A stretch of DNA of 64,000 nucleotides. Origin: JACCZX01 sp963801035. GTDB taxonomy: Bacteria; Pseudomonadota; Gammaproteobacteria; Burkholderiales; Burkholderiaceae_F. A program made the position numbers and the translations under genes. The notes under the pieces are model-generated. The model had not been told where the DNA came from, did no database searches, and was given only the letters and a program-made list of their open reading frames with translations. Location: positions 620,001-684,000 of the forward strand of contig CAWDDF010000007.1 in assembly GCA_963801035.1 (NCBI GenBank), in the 5' to 3' direction. Positions 8,467-17,959 of the stretch are shown piece after piece. Every line of letters begins with the position of its first letter. Position 1 is the first letter of the stretch.

Positions 8467-9518
8467 TCGTGCGTGCGGTGGGTGTAGGGACACATCGAAA
8501 TTCGGCAGCCCGCATGCGCGGAATCGCGAGCACGCTGGTCGTCGCAGCGGGGGTACTGATAGGAAGCGGGACCATCGCGCAGGAGTCACGCGCGCGTACG
8601 GATGTGCAGTGGATCCAGGCGGTACGGCAGGCTGCGCAGCGCGTTAACTATCAGGGAACGGTTGTTTATCAGTCGAGCGGCGAGATGCGCTCGTCTCGCA
8701 TTACGCATCTGTTCGACGGTACGCAATCGCACGAGCGCATCCAGACACTTGACGGCAAGCCTCGCGAATACATTCGGCGCCGCTCGGATGCCAGCGACCA
8801 GGTGCAGTGTTTCATTCCAGAAACGCGTCGCATCGTCGTCGAGCATCGCAATGTTGACGATTCGTTTCCTGGACTATCGAATGCCTCGCCGGAAGAGATT
8901 CTTGAGCGCTATACATTGAAGTTGGGCGACGTCGAGCGTGTGGCCGGCATCGAATGTCAGATGCTGACGCTCGAACCCAAAGATACCGCGCGCTACGGCT
9001 ACCGCTTGTGGGTCGATCGGGCCAGCGGACTGCTGCTTCGTGCGCAGACGATCAACGAGCGGCGCGAAGTGATCGAGCAGATTGCGTTTACCGATGTGCG
9101 CATCGGCGAGAAGATCGATCGCGCGAAGCTTCGGCCATCGTGGTCGACCGAAGGTTGGTCCATCGAGCGCAGCGACTATCGCAAGGCCGATTTATCGCAG
9201 CACGGCTGGCTGGTGCCCGCCCCTGCGGGTTTTCGTAAGACGCGCGAAGTAGCTCGCCGCATCGGAGGCTCCGACGCGATGCAAGCCGTGTTCTCGGACG
9301 GGCTTGCGACGGTATCGGTTTTTATCGAGCCGCATTCTCTTTTATCTGTCCCCGGCGCGGCGTCGCAGATGCCGTCCGGTGACGCGTTGCAGATTCATGG
9401 ACCTACTTCCGCGTTTTCACGCCGGGTGGGCGATTCGCTGGTTACCGTAGTGGGTGAAGTTCCGCCGTCGACGGTGCGGTCGGTTGCAGGTTCGGTCGAA
9501 TTTCGTGGTGCGCGATAG
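8463..9518 (+). CDS. rseB: Sigma-E regulatory protein RseB (MucB/RseB family)
   Basis: Periplasmic protein that binds RseA and shields it from cleavage until envelope damage occurs. The MucB/RseB core is clear: YQGTVVYQSSGEMRSSRITH, a central domain with YGYRLWVDRASGLLL, and a C-terminal domain ending VAGSVEF. A signal peptide (MRGIASTLVVAAGVLIGS, from an ATG at 8514) precedes QWIQAV. I list the TTG at 8463 because GAGG lies just upstream and it overlaps the rseA stop; the mature protein is the same with either start. Confidence 0.88.
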   Translation: MIVRAVGVGTHRNSAARMRGIASTLVVAAGVLIGSGTIAQESRARTDVQWIQAVRQAAQRVNYQGTVVYQSSGEMRSSRITHLFDGTQSHERIQTLDGKPREYIRRRSDASDQVQCFIPETRRIVVEHRNVDDSFPGLSNASPEEILERYTLKLGDVERVAGIECQMLTLEPKDTARYGYRLWVDRASGLLLRAQTINERREVIEQIAFTDVRIGEKIDRAKLRPSWSTEGWSIERSDYRKADLSQHGWLVPAPAGFRKTREVARRIGGSDAMQAVFSDGLATVSVFIEPHSLLSVPGAASQMPSGDALQIHGPTSAFSRRVGDSLVTVVGEVPPSTVRSVAGSVEFRGAR

Positions 9519-9554
9519 TCGCGCGCCCATTTTTTCACTAGAGGACAAAAGCAT

Positions 9555-11039
9555 ATGACTGGCAAATTCGGCAGGTTGGCTGCCGGAGTGTTCGCATTGG
9601 CACTTGGGGCGGTGGTCATTACGTCGGTTCCGCAGTTCACTGCGGATGTGGCGGCGCAGCCCAATGTGGGCTCTGCGCCGACGCAGGTATTGCCCGACTT
9701 CGCGGATCTGGCCGATCGCGCAGGACCGGCAGTCGTTGGAATTCGCACCACGGCGCGTGCGGGCTCGGGCCAAAGTGCGTTGCCGTTTCCGGACATCGAT
9801 GAGAACGATCCGATGTTCGAGTTTTTCCGTCGCTTCTTTCCGAATCCGCCACAGCAACCACAGCCGCGTCAGGGCCCGCAGCAGCCTGCGCCACGCCGCG
9901 ACATCCCGCGCGGTCTGGGCTCGGGCTTCATCCTGTCTCCGGATGGTTATGTGATGACCAATGCGCACGTCGTGCGCGGTGCAGACGACATTACGGTGAC
10001 GACTTCTGATCGCCGAGAGTTCAAAGCCAAGCTAATCGGCGCCGATACACGCACTGACGTTGCGCTCGTCAAGATCGAAGCGACCGGTTTGCCTGCCGTC
10101 CGCATTGGCGATCCGAACAAGCTTCGTGTCGGCGAGTGGGTAATCGCGATCGGATCACCTTTCGGACTCGAGAATACGGTGACCGCAGGCATCGTCAGCG
10201 CGAAGTCGCGCGACACCGGCGATTTTCTGCCATTCATTCAGACCGACGTGGCCGTCAATCCGGGCAACTCGGGTGGCCCTTTGATCAACATGCGCGGCGA
10301 AGTGGTCGGGATCAACTCGCAGATCTTCACCACATCGGGTGCATACAACGGCATCTCATTCGCGATCCCGATCGACGAGGCGAATAACGTGCAGCAGCAA
10401 TTGCGCTCGTCGGGCCGCGTCATTCGTGGCCGGATCGGCGTCGGTATCGAGGCGGTTTCGCGTGACGTAGCTAGTGCCATTGGTCTTGCGAAGCCGCAAG
10501 GCGCCGTGGTTACCAGCGTCGACAAAGACGGCCCGGCGCAAAAGGCCGGAGTCGAGGCCGGCGATGTCATTCTGCGGTTCGACGGCCGCCCGATCGAGCG
10601 CGCCAGTGATCTGCCGCGCATCGTGGGCAGCACGAAGCCGGGCTCGGCAGTGAACATGACGGTGTTCCGCAAAGGGGCCCAGCGTGAACTGCCGATCACG
10701 GTGGTCGAGCTGCCCGCCGAACGCGTCGCGAGCACGCGCGGTCCCGATACCGCCAAGCCTGGCGCTGCAGCCAACGTCCTGGGTCTGGCGGTGTCCGACA
10801 TTCCGGCGGATCGCCTGAAGGAGCTCGGCCTGCGCGGCGGCGTGCAGGTCGACGCAGCCGAAGGGCTGGCGGCTGCATCGGGCGTACGTGCGGGGGACTT
10901 GATCCTGCAGCTAAACAACGTGGATGTGCAAAACACGCGTCAATTCAACGAGGCGGTTGCCAAGCTGGACCCGAAACGGGACGTCGCGGTGCTCGTCAGG
11001 CGCGCCGATGCAACGCGCTTCGTGATCATTCGTCGATAG
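9555..11039 (+). CDS. mucD: Periplasmic Do-family serine protease (DegP/MucD)
   Basis: ATP-independent periplasmic protease and chaperone for misfolded envelope proteins. 494 residues. Signal peptide MTGKFGRLAAGVFALALGA. A Pro/Gln-rich stretch lies near residues 95-115. The catalytic triad is His138 (TNAHVV), Asp168 (TRTDVALVKI) and Ser239 (NPGNSGGPL). Two PDZ domains follow (about 290-375 and 400-490), each with the expected G-x-GD-x-I/L motif. AGAGGA lies upstream of the ATG. It is the last gene of the sigma-E operon, with a terminator 48 bp downstream. Confidence 0.95.
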   Translation: MTGKFGRLAAGVFALALGAVVITSVPQFTADVAAQPNVGSAPTQVLPDFADLADRAGPAVVGIRTTARAGSGQSALPFPDIDENDPMFEFFRRFFPNPPQQPQPRQGPQQPAPRRDIPRGLGSGFILSPDGYVMTNAHVVRGADDITVTTSDRREFKAKLIGADTRTDVALVKIEATGLPAVRIGDPNKLRVGEWVIAIGSPFGLENTVTAGIVSAKSRDTGDFLPFIQTDVAVNPGNSGGPLINMRGEVVGINSQIFTTSGAYNGISFAIPIDEANNVQQQLRSSGRVIRGRIGVGIEAVSRDVASAIGLAKPQGAVVTSVDKDGPAQKAGVEAGDVILRFDGRPIERASDLPRIVGSTKPGSAVNMTVFRKGAQRELPITVVELPAERVASTRGPDTAKPGAAANVLGLAVSDIPADRLKELGLRGGVQVDAAEGLAAASGVRAGDLILQLNNVDVQNTRQFNEAVAKLDPKRDVAVLVRRADATRFVIIRR

Positions 11040-11086
11040 TGTGAAGGACAGTGCCGCAGCGCGGTAAAATCCGCGCCCAACACCGC

Positions 11087-11120
11087 AAGGGGGTGTCTTA
11101 ACGGCCACCCCCTTTTTCTT
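11087..11120 (+). terminator. Rho-independent terminator after mucD
   Basis: A perfect 9-bp stem, AAGGGGGTG (11087-11095) and CACCCCCTT (11106-11114), with a 10-nt loop, followed by a T-rich run to 11120. It lies between the mucD stop and the lepA start, so lepA probably has its own promoter or depends on read-through. Confidence 0.8.
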
Positions 11121-11140
11121 GCCGGCTCTTATTGGACCGC

Positions 11141-12934
11141 ATGCAGCACATCCGAAACTTTTCGATCATCGCGCACATTGATCACGGAAAATCGACGCTC
11201 GCAGACCGCCTGATTCAGCGCTGCGGCGGCTTGAGCGATCGTGAAATGGAAGCGCAGGTGCTCGATTCGATGGATCTGGAGCGTGAGCGCGGAATCACGA
11301 TCAAAGCGCAAACCGCCGCGCTTGAGTACACCGCGGCCGATGGCGGGACGTACAACCTGAATCTGATCGACACTCCCGGTCACGTCGATTTCTCATACGA
11401 AGTAAGCCGGTCGCTGTCCGCTTGCGAAGGAGCCCTACTGGTGGTCGACGCCACTCAGGGAGTCGAAGCGCAGACGGTGGCCAATTGCTACACCGCGCTG
11501 GAGCTCGGTGTTGAAGTGCTGCCGGTGCTGAACAAGATGGACCTGCCGTCGGCAAATCCGGATCAGGCCGCGGCCGAGATTGAAGACGTGATCGGCCTCG
11601 ACGCCACCGATGCAATTCGAATCAGCGCGAAGACCGGGCAGGGCATCGATGAGATTCTGCAGCGCATTATCGAGCGAGTCCCTCCGCCAAAGGGCAACCC
11701 AGACGCACCACTGCAGGCGCTAATCATCGACTCGTGGTTCGACAACTACGTTGGCGTGGTTGTGCTGGTTCGTGTGTTCAATGGCGTGCTGCGACCGCGC
11801 GACAAGATTCTGCTGATGGCGAGCGGCGCTACGCATCTTGTGGAGCAGGTTGGAGTATTCACGCCGAAGTCGCGAGCGCGGACAGAGCTCTCGGCCGGCG
11901 CCGTCGGCTTCGTCATCGCGGGCGTCAAGGAACTGCGCGATGCGCACGTCGGTGACACGATCACCTTGGCAGCAAAGCCTGCGGCACTGCCGCTGCCGGG
12001 CTTCAAGGAAGCAAAGCCGCAGGTCTTTGCGGGCCTGTTTCCGGTGGAGGCCAATCAATACGAAGCGTTGCGTGATGCGCTGACCAAACTGCAGCTGAAC
12101 GACTCGGCGCTGCATTTCGAGCCCGAGGTGTCGCAGGCGTTGGGCTTCGGTTTCCGTGCCGGCTTTCTCGGCCTGCTGCACATGGATATCGTGCAGGAGC
12201 GGCTCGAACGCGAGTACGACATGGCACTGATCACGACGGCGCCCTCGGTAGTCTACGAAGTCGTGCTGCGTGATGGCACGGTGCTATCGGTGGAGAATCC
12301 GTCGAAGCTGCCGGACCCGGCACGTATCGAGGAGATTCGCGAGCCGATAGTCAGCGTGACGATCTTCGTGCCGCAGGAATACGTCGGGCCGGTGATCACG
12401 CTGGCCACGGGCAAGCGCGGCGTGCAGACCAACATGGCGTACCACGGCCGACAGGTGCACCTGACCTACGATCTGCCGCTGGCGGAAATCGTGCTCGACT
12501 TTTTTGACCGGCTCAAGTCGGTATCACGCGGGTACGCTTCGATGGACTACGCGTTCAAGGAGTATCGCTCTGCGGACGTTGTCAGGGTTGACATGTTGAT
12601 CAACGGCGACCGTGTCGACGCGTTATCCGCCATCGTTCACCGCGTCAACGCTCCGTATCGTGGGCGCGAGATCGCGGCGAAGATGCGCCAGCTGATTCCG
12701 CGGCAGATGTACGACGTTGCGATTCAGGCCGCGATCGGCGCCAACATCATCGCGCGGGAGAACGTCAAGGCGCTGCGCAAGAACGTTCTTGCCAAGTGCT
12801 ATGGCGGCGACATTACACGTAAGAAAAAACTGCTTGAAAAGCAGAAAGCGGGGAAGAAACGGATGAAGCAGGTCGGCACGGTTGAGATTCCGCAGGAGGC
12901 ATTTTTGGCCATCCTGCAGGTAGACGATAAGTAA
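11141..12934 (+). CDS. lepA: Elongation factor 4 (LepA)
   Basis: Translational GTPase of the EF-G family that acts on stalled or newly initiating ribosomes. 597 residues from the ATG at 11141; a TTG at 11132 is in frame but adds only three residues. G1 AHIDHGKST, G2 ERGITIKAQ, G3 DTPGH, G4 NKMDLP and the C-terminal LepA domain with RKKKLLEKQKAGKKRMK are all present. The TAA overlaps the lepB ATG (TAATG), the classical lepA-lepB operon. Confidence 0.97.
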   Translation: MQHIRNFSIIAHIDHGKSTLADRLIQRCGGLSDREMEAQVLDSMDLERERGITIKAQTAALEYTAADGGTYNLNLIDTPGHVDFSYEVSRSLSACEGALLVVDATQGVEAQTVANCYTALELGVEVLPVLNKMDLPSANPDQAAAEIEDVIGLDATDAIRISAKTGQGIDEILQRIIERVPPPKGNPDAPLQALIIDSWFDNYVGVVVLVRVFNGVLRPRDKILLMASGATHLVEQVGVFTPKSRARTELSAGAVGFVIAGVKELRDAHVGDTITLAAKPAALPLPGFKEAKPQVFAGLFPVEANQYEALRDALTKLQLNDSALHFEPEVSQALGFGFRAGFLGLLHMDIVQERLEREYDMALITTAPSVVYEVVLRDGTVLSVENPSKLPDPARIEEIREPIVSVTIFVPQEYVGPVITLATGKRGVQTNMAYHGRQVHLTYDLPLAEIVLDFFDRLKSVSRGYASMDYAFKEYRSADVVRVDMLINGDRVDALSAIVHRVNAPYRGREIAAKMRQLIPRQMYDVAIQAAIGANIIARENVKALRKNVLAKCYGGDITRKKKLLEKQKAGKKRMKQVGTVEIPQEAFLAILQVDDK

Positions 12935-13827
12935 TGAACTTCGCGCTGATTCTGTTCGTGTTGACCGTGTTTACCGGGGTGCTGTACGCGGCAGACAAGC
13001 TGGTCTTTCGTCCGCAGCGCAAAGCGAAAGCCGCGCGTCTTCTGGCCGATTTCGACACGCGCAATCGTGCGGCACTTGACCGGCACGAGCCGATCGTTGA
13101 GCAGGAGCGCAAGAGCCTCGAGGACGGCACCGTAAGGCAGCCCGCATGGCTCGAATACACAGCGAGCTTCTTTCCGGTGATCCTCGTTGTTTTCCTGCTG
13201 CGTTCGTTCCTGTTCGAGCCGTTTCGGATTCCGTCCGGATCGATGGTGCCGACGCTGGAAATCGGCGATCTGATCCTGGTCAACAAATACGAGTACGGAA
13301 TTCGGTTGCCGGTCGTCAACAAGAAGGTGCTCGAGCTGGGCCAGCCCAAGCGCGGCGACGTGATGGTGTTCCGCTATCCGTTGAATACTTCACAGGACTA
13401 CATCAAGCGAGTTGTGGGTCTGCCCGGCGACCGTGTCGAATACGTGAACAAGCAGCTGACGATCAACAGCCAGCCAGTGCCTCTCGAGAAGATCGAGCCG
13501 TATTACGATGCCGAGCGGATGCGCACCTACCCCCAGTTCGTCGAGCGACTGGGGGACACGCCGCATCGATTGATCGTCGATGACTTGGTTCAGCCAGGCA
13601 TGAGTCGGGAGGCGCCGGGTAACACCCACCCGGGGGCTTGCCAATACAGCGGGAGCGGGGTGGTCTGCCGGGTCCCGGCCGGGCACTATTTCATGATGGG
13701 GGACAATCGGGACAACAGCGAAGACTCCCGCTTTTGGGGATTCGTACCAGACGAAAACATTGTCGGTCGAGCCTTCTTCATCTGGATGAATTTTGGCAAT
13801 ATGGGGCGCATTGGGGGCTTCCGGTAG
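12934..13827 (+). CDS. lepB: Signal peptidase I (LepB)
   Basis: Inner-membrane serine protease that removes signal peptides from exported proteins. 297 residues. One transmembrane segment at residues 3-20 and a second at about 80-94. The catalytic Ser103 is in RIPSGSMVPTL, with the general-base Lys in QDYIKRVVG. GDNRDNSEDSRFWG is the family box E. It is encoded directly after lepA with overlapping stop and start. Confidence 0.96.
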   Translation: MNFALILFVLTVFTGVLYAADKLVFRPQRKAKAARLLADFDTRNRAALDRHEPIVEQERKSLEDGTVRQPAWLEYTASFFPVILVVFLLRSFLFEPFRIPSGSMVPTLEIGDLILVNKYEYGIRLPVVNKKVLELGQPKRGDVMVFRYPLNTSQDYIKRVVGLPGDRVEYVNKQLTINSQPVPLEKIEPYYDAERMRTYPQFVERLGDTPHRLIVDDLVQPGMSREAPGNTHPGACQYSGSGVVCRVPAGHYFMMGDNRDNSEDSRFWGFVPDENIVGRAFFIWMNFGNMGRIGGFR

Positions 13828-13850
13828 CCGGCGACGGCAGAACGTTGAAA

Positions 13851-14270
13851 ATGCTGAAAAAAATGACGAGTAGCACATGTATTAAACCAGCGCGTAGGAG
13901 TTCGATCCGGCGCCAGCGCGGACTCAGTTTGGTCGGCCTCTTTTTGGTCGGCATCCTCGTGGTGGGGTTGATCGCCCTCGGTTTTAAGGTCGTTCCGGCA
14001 GTGGTCGAATACATCGCCATCGAACGCGCCGTGCAAAAGATCAAGAGTGAGGGATCGACCGTGCGCGACATACAAGCCGCGTTTGACCGGCATGCAACGA
14101 TTGACGACATCACCTCCATCAACAGCCGCGACCTCGATATCACGAAAGAGGGGGACCGAATCGTGATCAGCTATGCGTATGCCAAGAAGGTTCCGATCAC
14201 TGACAACGTCTCGCTCGTGATCGATTTCTCGGGGACGACGCGCGATCGGCAGCGCCGGGATGTTCCGTAG
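13851..14270 (+). CDS. DUF4845 single-pass membrane protein
   Basis: A 139-residue protein of the DUF4845 family, commonly encoded between lepB and rnc in beta- and gammaproteobacteria. After a basic N-terminus (KPARRSSIRRQRG) it has one hydrophobic segment, LSLVGLFLVGILVVGLIALGF. A periplasmic domain follows with ERAVQKIKSEG and FSGTTRDR at its end. I use the ATG at 13851; the longer reading starting at 13638 lies inside lepB and is rejected. Function is unknown; pilin-like topology is an inference from the N-terminal segment. Confidence 0.82.
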   Translation: MLKKMTSSTCIKPARRSSIRRQRGLSLVGLFLVGILVVGLIALGFKVVPAVVEYIAIERAVQKIKSEGSTVRDIQAAFDRHATIDDITSINSRDLDITKEGDRIVISYAYAKKVPITDNVSLVIDFSGTTRDRQRRDVP

Positions 14271-14291
14271 AGCCCGCGTCCGGAACTAGCA

Positions 14292-15074
14292 ATGGACCTA
14301 ACGGCGCTTGAAGAGCGCCTCGGCTACACATTCGTCCAGCGCACGCTGATCGAACAGGCCGTCACGCACCGTAGCCACGGTGCGGTTCACAACGAACGTC
14401 TCGAGTTTCTTGGCGATGCCATATTGAATTGCGCAGTTGCGCACCTGCTCTACACCAAATACGGACGACTTGACGAAGGCGATTTGTCGCGGCTGCGGTC
14501 CAATCTGGTCAAGCAGTCTTCGCTTGCGGACATCGCCGAAAAACTGGTCCTGTCGGAATTCATGCGGTTAGGCGAAGGCGAGATGAAGAGCGGCGGATTT
14601 CGGCGCCCGTCGATCCTTGCCGATACGATGGAAGCGATTTTCGGCGCGATCTTTGTCGATCAGGGTTTCGATGCGGCACGTACGGTGATCGGCAAGCTGT
14701 TCGAGCCGGTCTTGAAGACAGTCGACCCCAAGACGCTCGGGAAAGATAGCAAGACGCTGTTGCAGGAATATCTGCAGGGCAAGCGGATCGCGTTACCGGT
14801 CTATACGGTAGTCGAGACACGCGGGGCCGCTCACAATCAGGAATTCGAAGTCGAGTGTGCAATTCCGAAGCTCGAGATCAGTGTGCGCGGCAGCGGCCGC
14901 AGCCGGCGGGCGGCCGAGCAGACGGCGGCCAAGCTCGCGTTCGAAGCGGCACAGCACGCGATTGCGCAGCTTGGCCGGCGCTCGCGGAAGAAGGCGGTGG
15001 CCACTCCGGCGAACGCGGGGGCGCCGCCCGCAGATACAAGCGTGCCGGCCGACGCCGCGCAAACTGCTGCCTGA
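14292..15074 (+). CDS. rnc: Ribonuclease III
   Basis: Double-strand-specific endoribonuclease for rRNA and mRNA processing. 260 residues. The catalytic signature NERLEFLGDAIL is at about residues 35-46 and the second acidic cluster is in DTMEAIFGAIFVDQG. The double-stranded RNA-binding domain (about 155-225) ends in the AAEQTAAKLAFEA helix. A low-complexity Ala-rich tail follows. It is 5 bp upstream of era, the usual rnc-era pairing. Confidence 0.96.
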   Translation: MDLTALEERLGYTFVQRTLIEQAVTHRSHGAVHNERLEFLGDAILNCAVAHLLYTKYGRLDEGDLSRLRSNLVKQSSLADIAEKLVLSEFMRLGEGEMKSGGFRRPSILADTMEAIFGAIFVDQGFDAARTVIGKLFEPVLKTVDPKTLGKDSKTLLQEYLQGKRIALPVYTVVETRGAAHNQEFEVECAIPKLEISVRGSGRSRRAAEQTAAKLAFEAAQHAIAQLGRRSRKKAVATPANAGAPPADTSVPADAAQTAA

Positions 15075-15078
15075 CGCA

Positions 15079-16002
15079 ATGCAAGCAGAGCTGGCGGCAC
15101 CTGCGGTGGTGCGTCCGGTGGGCATGGTCGCGATCATCGGCAGGCCGAATGTCGGTAAATCGACACTGGTCAACGCGTTGGTCGGCGAGCGCGTCAGCAT
15201 CACGTCGCGCAAGCCGCAAACGACGCGCGACCGCGTGCTTGGCGTTCGCACCGACGAAAACGCGCAGTACATCTTCGTCGATACGCCAGGTTTTCAGCGT
15301 CGGCACCGGAGCGCGCTGAATCGTCGAATGAATGCGACGGTTACAGGCGCGCTGAATGATGTTGATGCGGTGGTGCTTGTGATTGAAGCAAGCCGCTGGA
15401 CCGAAGGCGATGAGCAGATGTTGACTTTGCTACCGCCGCCCACGGGCAATGAATCGGGCAACGTGATCCTCGCAATCAACAAGTCCGACCTGCTCCCACA
15501 GCGCGAGCAGCTGTTGCCGCTGATGGCCGATTCAATGCGTCGCTATCCATTCCGGGCGATCGTGCCGGTCAGCGCCGAGAAGTCGCGGCAGCTCGATGAT
15601 CTCTTGAAGGAAATTCGCCCCCTATTGCCGGAAGGTTTGCCGCTGTTCGATGCCGAGCAGTACACCGATCGCAGTGCTCGCTTTCTGGCAGCGGAATCAA
15701 TTCGCGAAAAGGCCTATCGCCTACTGGGCGATGAGCTGCCCTATGGAATTGCGGTGACGATCGACCGCTGGGACGAATCGCGTGAGACGCCGCAGATCGC
15801 GGCGACATTGATCGTCGAGCGTGATGCACACAGGCCCATCGTCATTGGCAAGGACGGTGCGAAGCTGCGCGAAATTTCGCGGCTAGCGCGCGCCGACATT
15901 GAGCAGATGCTCGGCAAACCCGTATTTCTTGAGGTCTGGGTTCGCGTCAGACGCGGCTGGAGCGACGACGTGCGCGCGTTGAAGAGCCTTGGTTATGAGT
16001 GA
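15079..16002 (+). CDS. era: GTPase Era
   Basis: Ribosome-assembly GTPase that binds the 3' end of 16S rRNA. 307 residues from the ATG at 15079, just after the rnc stop. The open frame extends upstream to 14857 inside rnc, but that part is not Era-like. G1 GRPNVGKST, G2 RKPQTTRD, G3 DTPGF and G4 NKSDLL are visible. The KH RNA-binding domain has VIGKDGAKLREI near the C-terminus. It overlaps recO by 8 bp. Confidence 0.95.
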   Translation: MQAELAAPAVVRPVGMVAIIGRPNVGKSTLVNALVGERVSITSRKPQTTRDRVLGVRTDENAQYIFVDTPGFQRRHRSALNRRMNATVTGALNDVDAVVLVIEASRWTEGDEQMLTLLPPPTGNESGNVILAINKSDLLPQREQLLPLMADSMRRYPFRAIVPVSAEKSRQLDDLLKEIRPLLPEGLPLFDAEQYTDRSARFLAAESIREKAYRLLGDELPYGIAVTIDRWDESRETPQIAATLIVERDAHRPIVIGKDGAKLREISRLARADIEQMLGKPVFLEVWVRVRRGWSDDVRALKSLGYE

Positions 16003-16801
16003 AGTCGCGGACATCGGCGTTCGGCCTGTATCGGAGACGACGAATCAACGCTCGGCGCGTCGACGCGTCGGTCGCATTGGCGACGCGCGGATCGATCACC
16101 AACCAGGATTCGTGTTGCACTCGTACGCGTGGCGCGAGACCAGCCTGGTCGTCGAAACGTTCACGCGCGAGTTCGGACGTGTCGCCGCCGTTGCGCGCGG
16201 GGCGAAGAGGCCAACGTCGCAGTTTCGCGGGCTGTTATCGCCGTTTAATCCGATTGCACTGTCATGGAGCGGCCGAAACGAAATCAAGACGCTGGTGCGC
16301 GCCGAATGGCTCGGTGGCATGCAACCATTAAGAGGCGACGCGTTGCTCGCTGCGTTTTACGCCAATGAGCTGCTGGTGCGCTTGCTGGCACGCGGCGATG
16401 CGCATCCGCAGACATTCGGCAGTTATGTCGAACTGCTGCGATCGCTGACGCGCAAGGTGCGCCATGATGCAGCGCTGCGTAACTTCGAGCTCGATCTGTT
16501 GCAGGACATCGGCTATGCGATGCCGCTCGATCGTTGCACCGAAGGCAGCGAAATCGACGTGCGAGCGCAGTATGTATTTGCGGGCGGGCAGGGTGCCCGG
16601 CGCATCGATGTGAACGTCGTCAAGGAATCCGACAGCGGCACGGTCAGCGGCGGTACTTTGCTCGCGATGGCCGCGCGCAATTTCGAACATCCGCAAGTCG
16701 TCGCTGAAAGCAAAACGCTGTTGCGGCAAGTGATCCGCTATCACCTCGACGGCAAGCCGCTGAACACACGGCGCATTTTGCAGGACCTGAAACAGTTATG
16801 A
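15995..16801 (+). CDS. recO: DNA repair protein RecO
   Basis: Mediator of the RecFOR recombination pathway; loads RecA on SSB-coated DNA. 268 residues from the ATG at 15995. The N-terminal OB-fold opens with GFVLHSYAWRETSLVVETFTRE, and VARGAKRPTSQFRG is characteristic. The C-terminal helical domain ends HLDGKPLNTRRIL and lacks the zinc-binding cysteines found in some RecO proteins. The N-terminus is about 35 residues longer than usual before the OB-fold. Confidence 0.93.
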   Translation: MSEVADIGVRPVSETTNQRSARRRVGRIGDARIDHQPGFVLHSYAWRETSLVVETFTREFGRVAAVARGAKRPTSQFRGLLSPFNPIALSWSGRNEIKTLVRAEWLGGMQPLRGDALLAAFYANELLVRLLARGDAHPQTFGSYVELLRSLTRKVRHDAALRNFELDLLQDIGYAMPLDRCTEGSEIDVRAQYVFAGGQGARRIDVNVVKESDSGTVSGGTLLAMAARNFEHPQVVAESKTLLRQVIRYHLDGKPLNTRRILQDLKQL

Positions 16802-16811
16802 CGACGGGTAC

Positions 16812-17567
16812 ATGGCTGCACTAAGCGTCAACCTGAACAAGGTGGCGCTGATACGGAACACGCGAAGCAACGGAATTCCCAGCGTTCTACACGCCGCACG
16901 CATTGCGCTGGAGGCCGGCGCTGACGGCATTACCGTGCATCCGCGTCCCGATGGTCGACACGTGCGTGCGCCTGATGTAGCCGAGCTTGCCGCCTTGATG
17001 CGTCACTGGCCCGCCGCAGAATTCAACATCGAGGGCAATCCGGCGCATGGGCTGCTGGACTACGTGCAGCAGGTGCGGCCACAACAGTGCACCTTCGTCC
17101 CGGATGAGTCCGGGGCGTTCACATCTGACCACGGCTGGAACTTGCCCGCGCAGATCGCTGAGCTGCGTCCGCTGATCGAGCGCGTCAAATCATTGGGTGT
17201 TCGCGTCAGCCTCTTCATGGATCCTTTGCCGGAGGCAATGCAGCACGCTGCCGCGGCGGGTGCCGATCGAGTCGAGCTGTATACCGAGCCGTATGCAAAA
17301 GCATATGGAACGCCCGATGAGGCGAGCGTACTGGCGCGATACACAGCGTCTGCCGAAGCAGCGCTGCGCGTCGGTGTCGGCATCAATGCGGGGCACGATC
17401 TGAATCGTGACAATCTGGCTGCGTTTCTCAGTGCGGTGCCTGGTGTGTCCGAAGTCTCGATCGGACACGCACTGATTGCCGATGCGATCGAATTTGGCCT
17501 CGGGGCGACAGTGCGCCTGTATCAGGCTGAGATTCGCAAGGCCCAGGCCGGACTTCGCCATCGATGA
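16812..17567 (+). CDS. pdxJ: Pyridoxine 5'-phosphate synthase PdxJ
   Basis: Condenses 1-deoxy-xylulose 5-phosphate with 3-amino-2-oxopropyl phosphate to pyridoxine 5'-phosphate, the last step of the DXP-dependent vitamin B6 pathway. 251 residues. LSVNLNKVALIRNTR, the catalytic His in ITVHPRPDGRH, NIEGNP and the C-terminal phosphate loop around SIGHALIADAIEFG are all recognisable. The TGA overlaps the acpS ATG. Confidence 0.96.
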   Translation: MAALSVNLNKVALIRNTRSNGIPSVLHAARIALEAGADGITVHPRPDGRHVRAPDVAELAALMRHWPAAEFNIEGNPAHGLLDYVQQVRPQQCTFVPDESGAFTSDHGWNLPAQIAELRPLIERVKSLGVRVSLFMDPLPEAMQHAAAAGADRVELYTEPYAKAYGTPDEASVLARYTASAEAALRVGVGINAGHDLNRDNLAAFLSAVPGVSEVSIGHALIADAIEFGLGATVRLYQAEIRKAQAGLRHR

Positions 17568-17959
17568 TCTTTGGCGTGGGCATCGACATAGTCGATATCG
17601 ATCGAATTGCTGCTAGCTATGCGCGCTTCGGTGAACGCTTCGCACATCGAATCCTCGGCGCGCGCGAGTTCGAGCGCTTTGAGGCTCGGCGTGCGCGCTC
17701 TGAAAAGCGCGGTCTGGCTTTTCTTTCCACTCGATTTGCGGGCAAGGAAGCGGTCGCGAAGGCGCTCGGGCTCGGCATACGCTCGCCGATGCGCTGGCAT
17801 GCGGTCGAAATTTTGAATGATGCGTCCGGGCGGCCGCTTGCTTCGTTTCACGCCGATCTACGACGCTTTGTCGAGCGGCATCGTCTCCGATTGCACGTGT
17901 CGCTGACTGATGAGCAGACGACCGCTGCCGCATATGCCATAGCGGAAGTCGTCGAATGA
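17564..17959 (+). CDS. acpS: Holo-ACP synthase AcpS
   Basis: Attaches the 4'-phosphopantetheine arm of CoA to AcpP. 131 residues. GVGIDIVDIDRI carries the metal-binding Asp, and FAGKEAVAKALG holds the second conserved motif. SLTDEQTTAAAYAIAE closes the fold. ATGA overlaps occur at both ends, with pdxJ and nagZ, so three genes are translationally coupled. Confidence 0.95.
   Translation: MIFGVGIDIVDIDRIAASYARFGERFAHRILGAREFERFEARRARSEKRGLAFLSTRFAGKEAVAKALGLGIRSPMRWHAVEILNDASGRPLASFHADLRRFVERHRLRLHVSLTDEQTTAAAYAIAEVVE

Noticed and set aside
14857..15078. Upstream extension of era into rnc
   Set aside because: The extra sequence is Arg/Ser-rich and unlike any Era; the ATG at 15079 gives the normal length.
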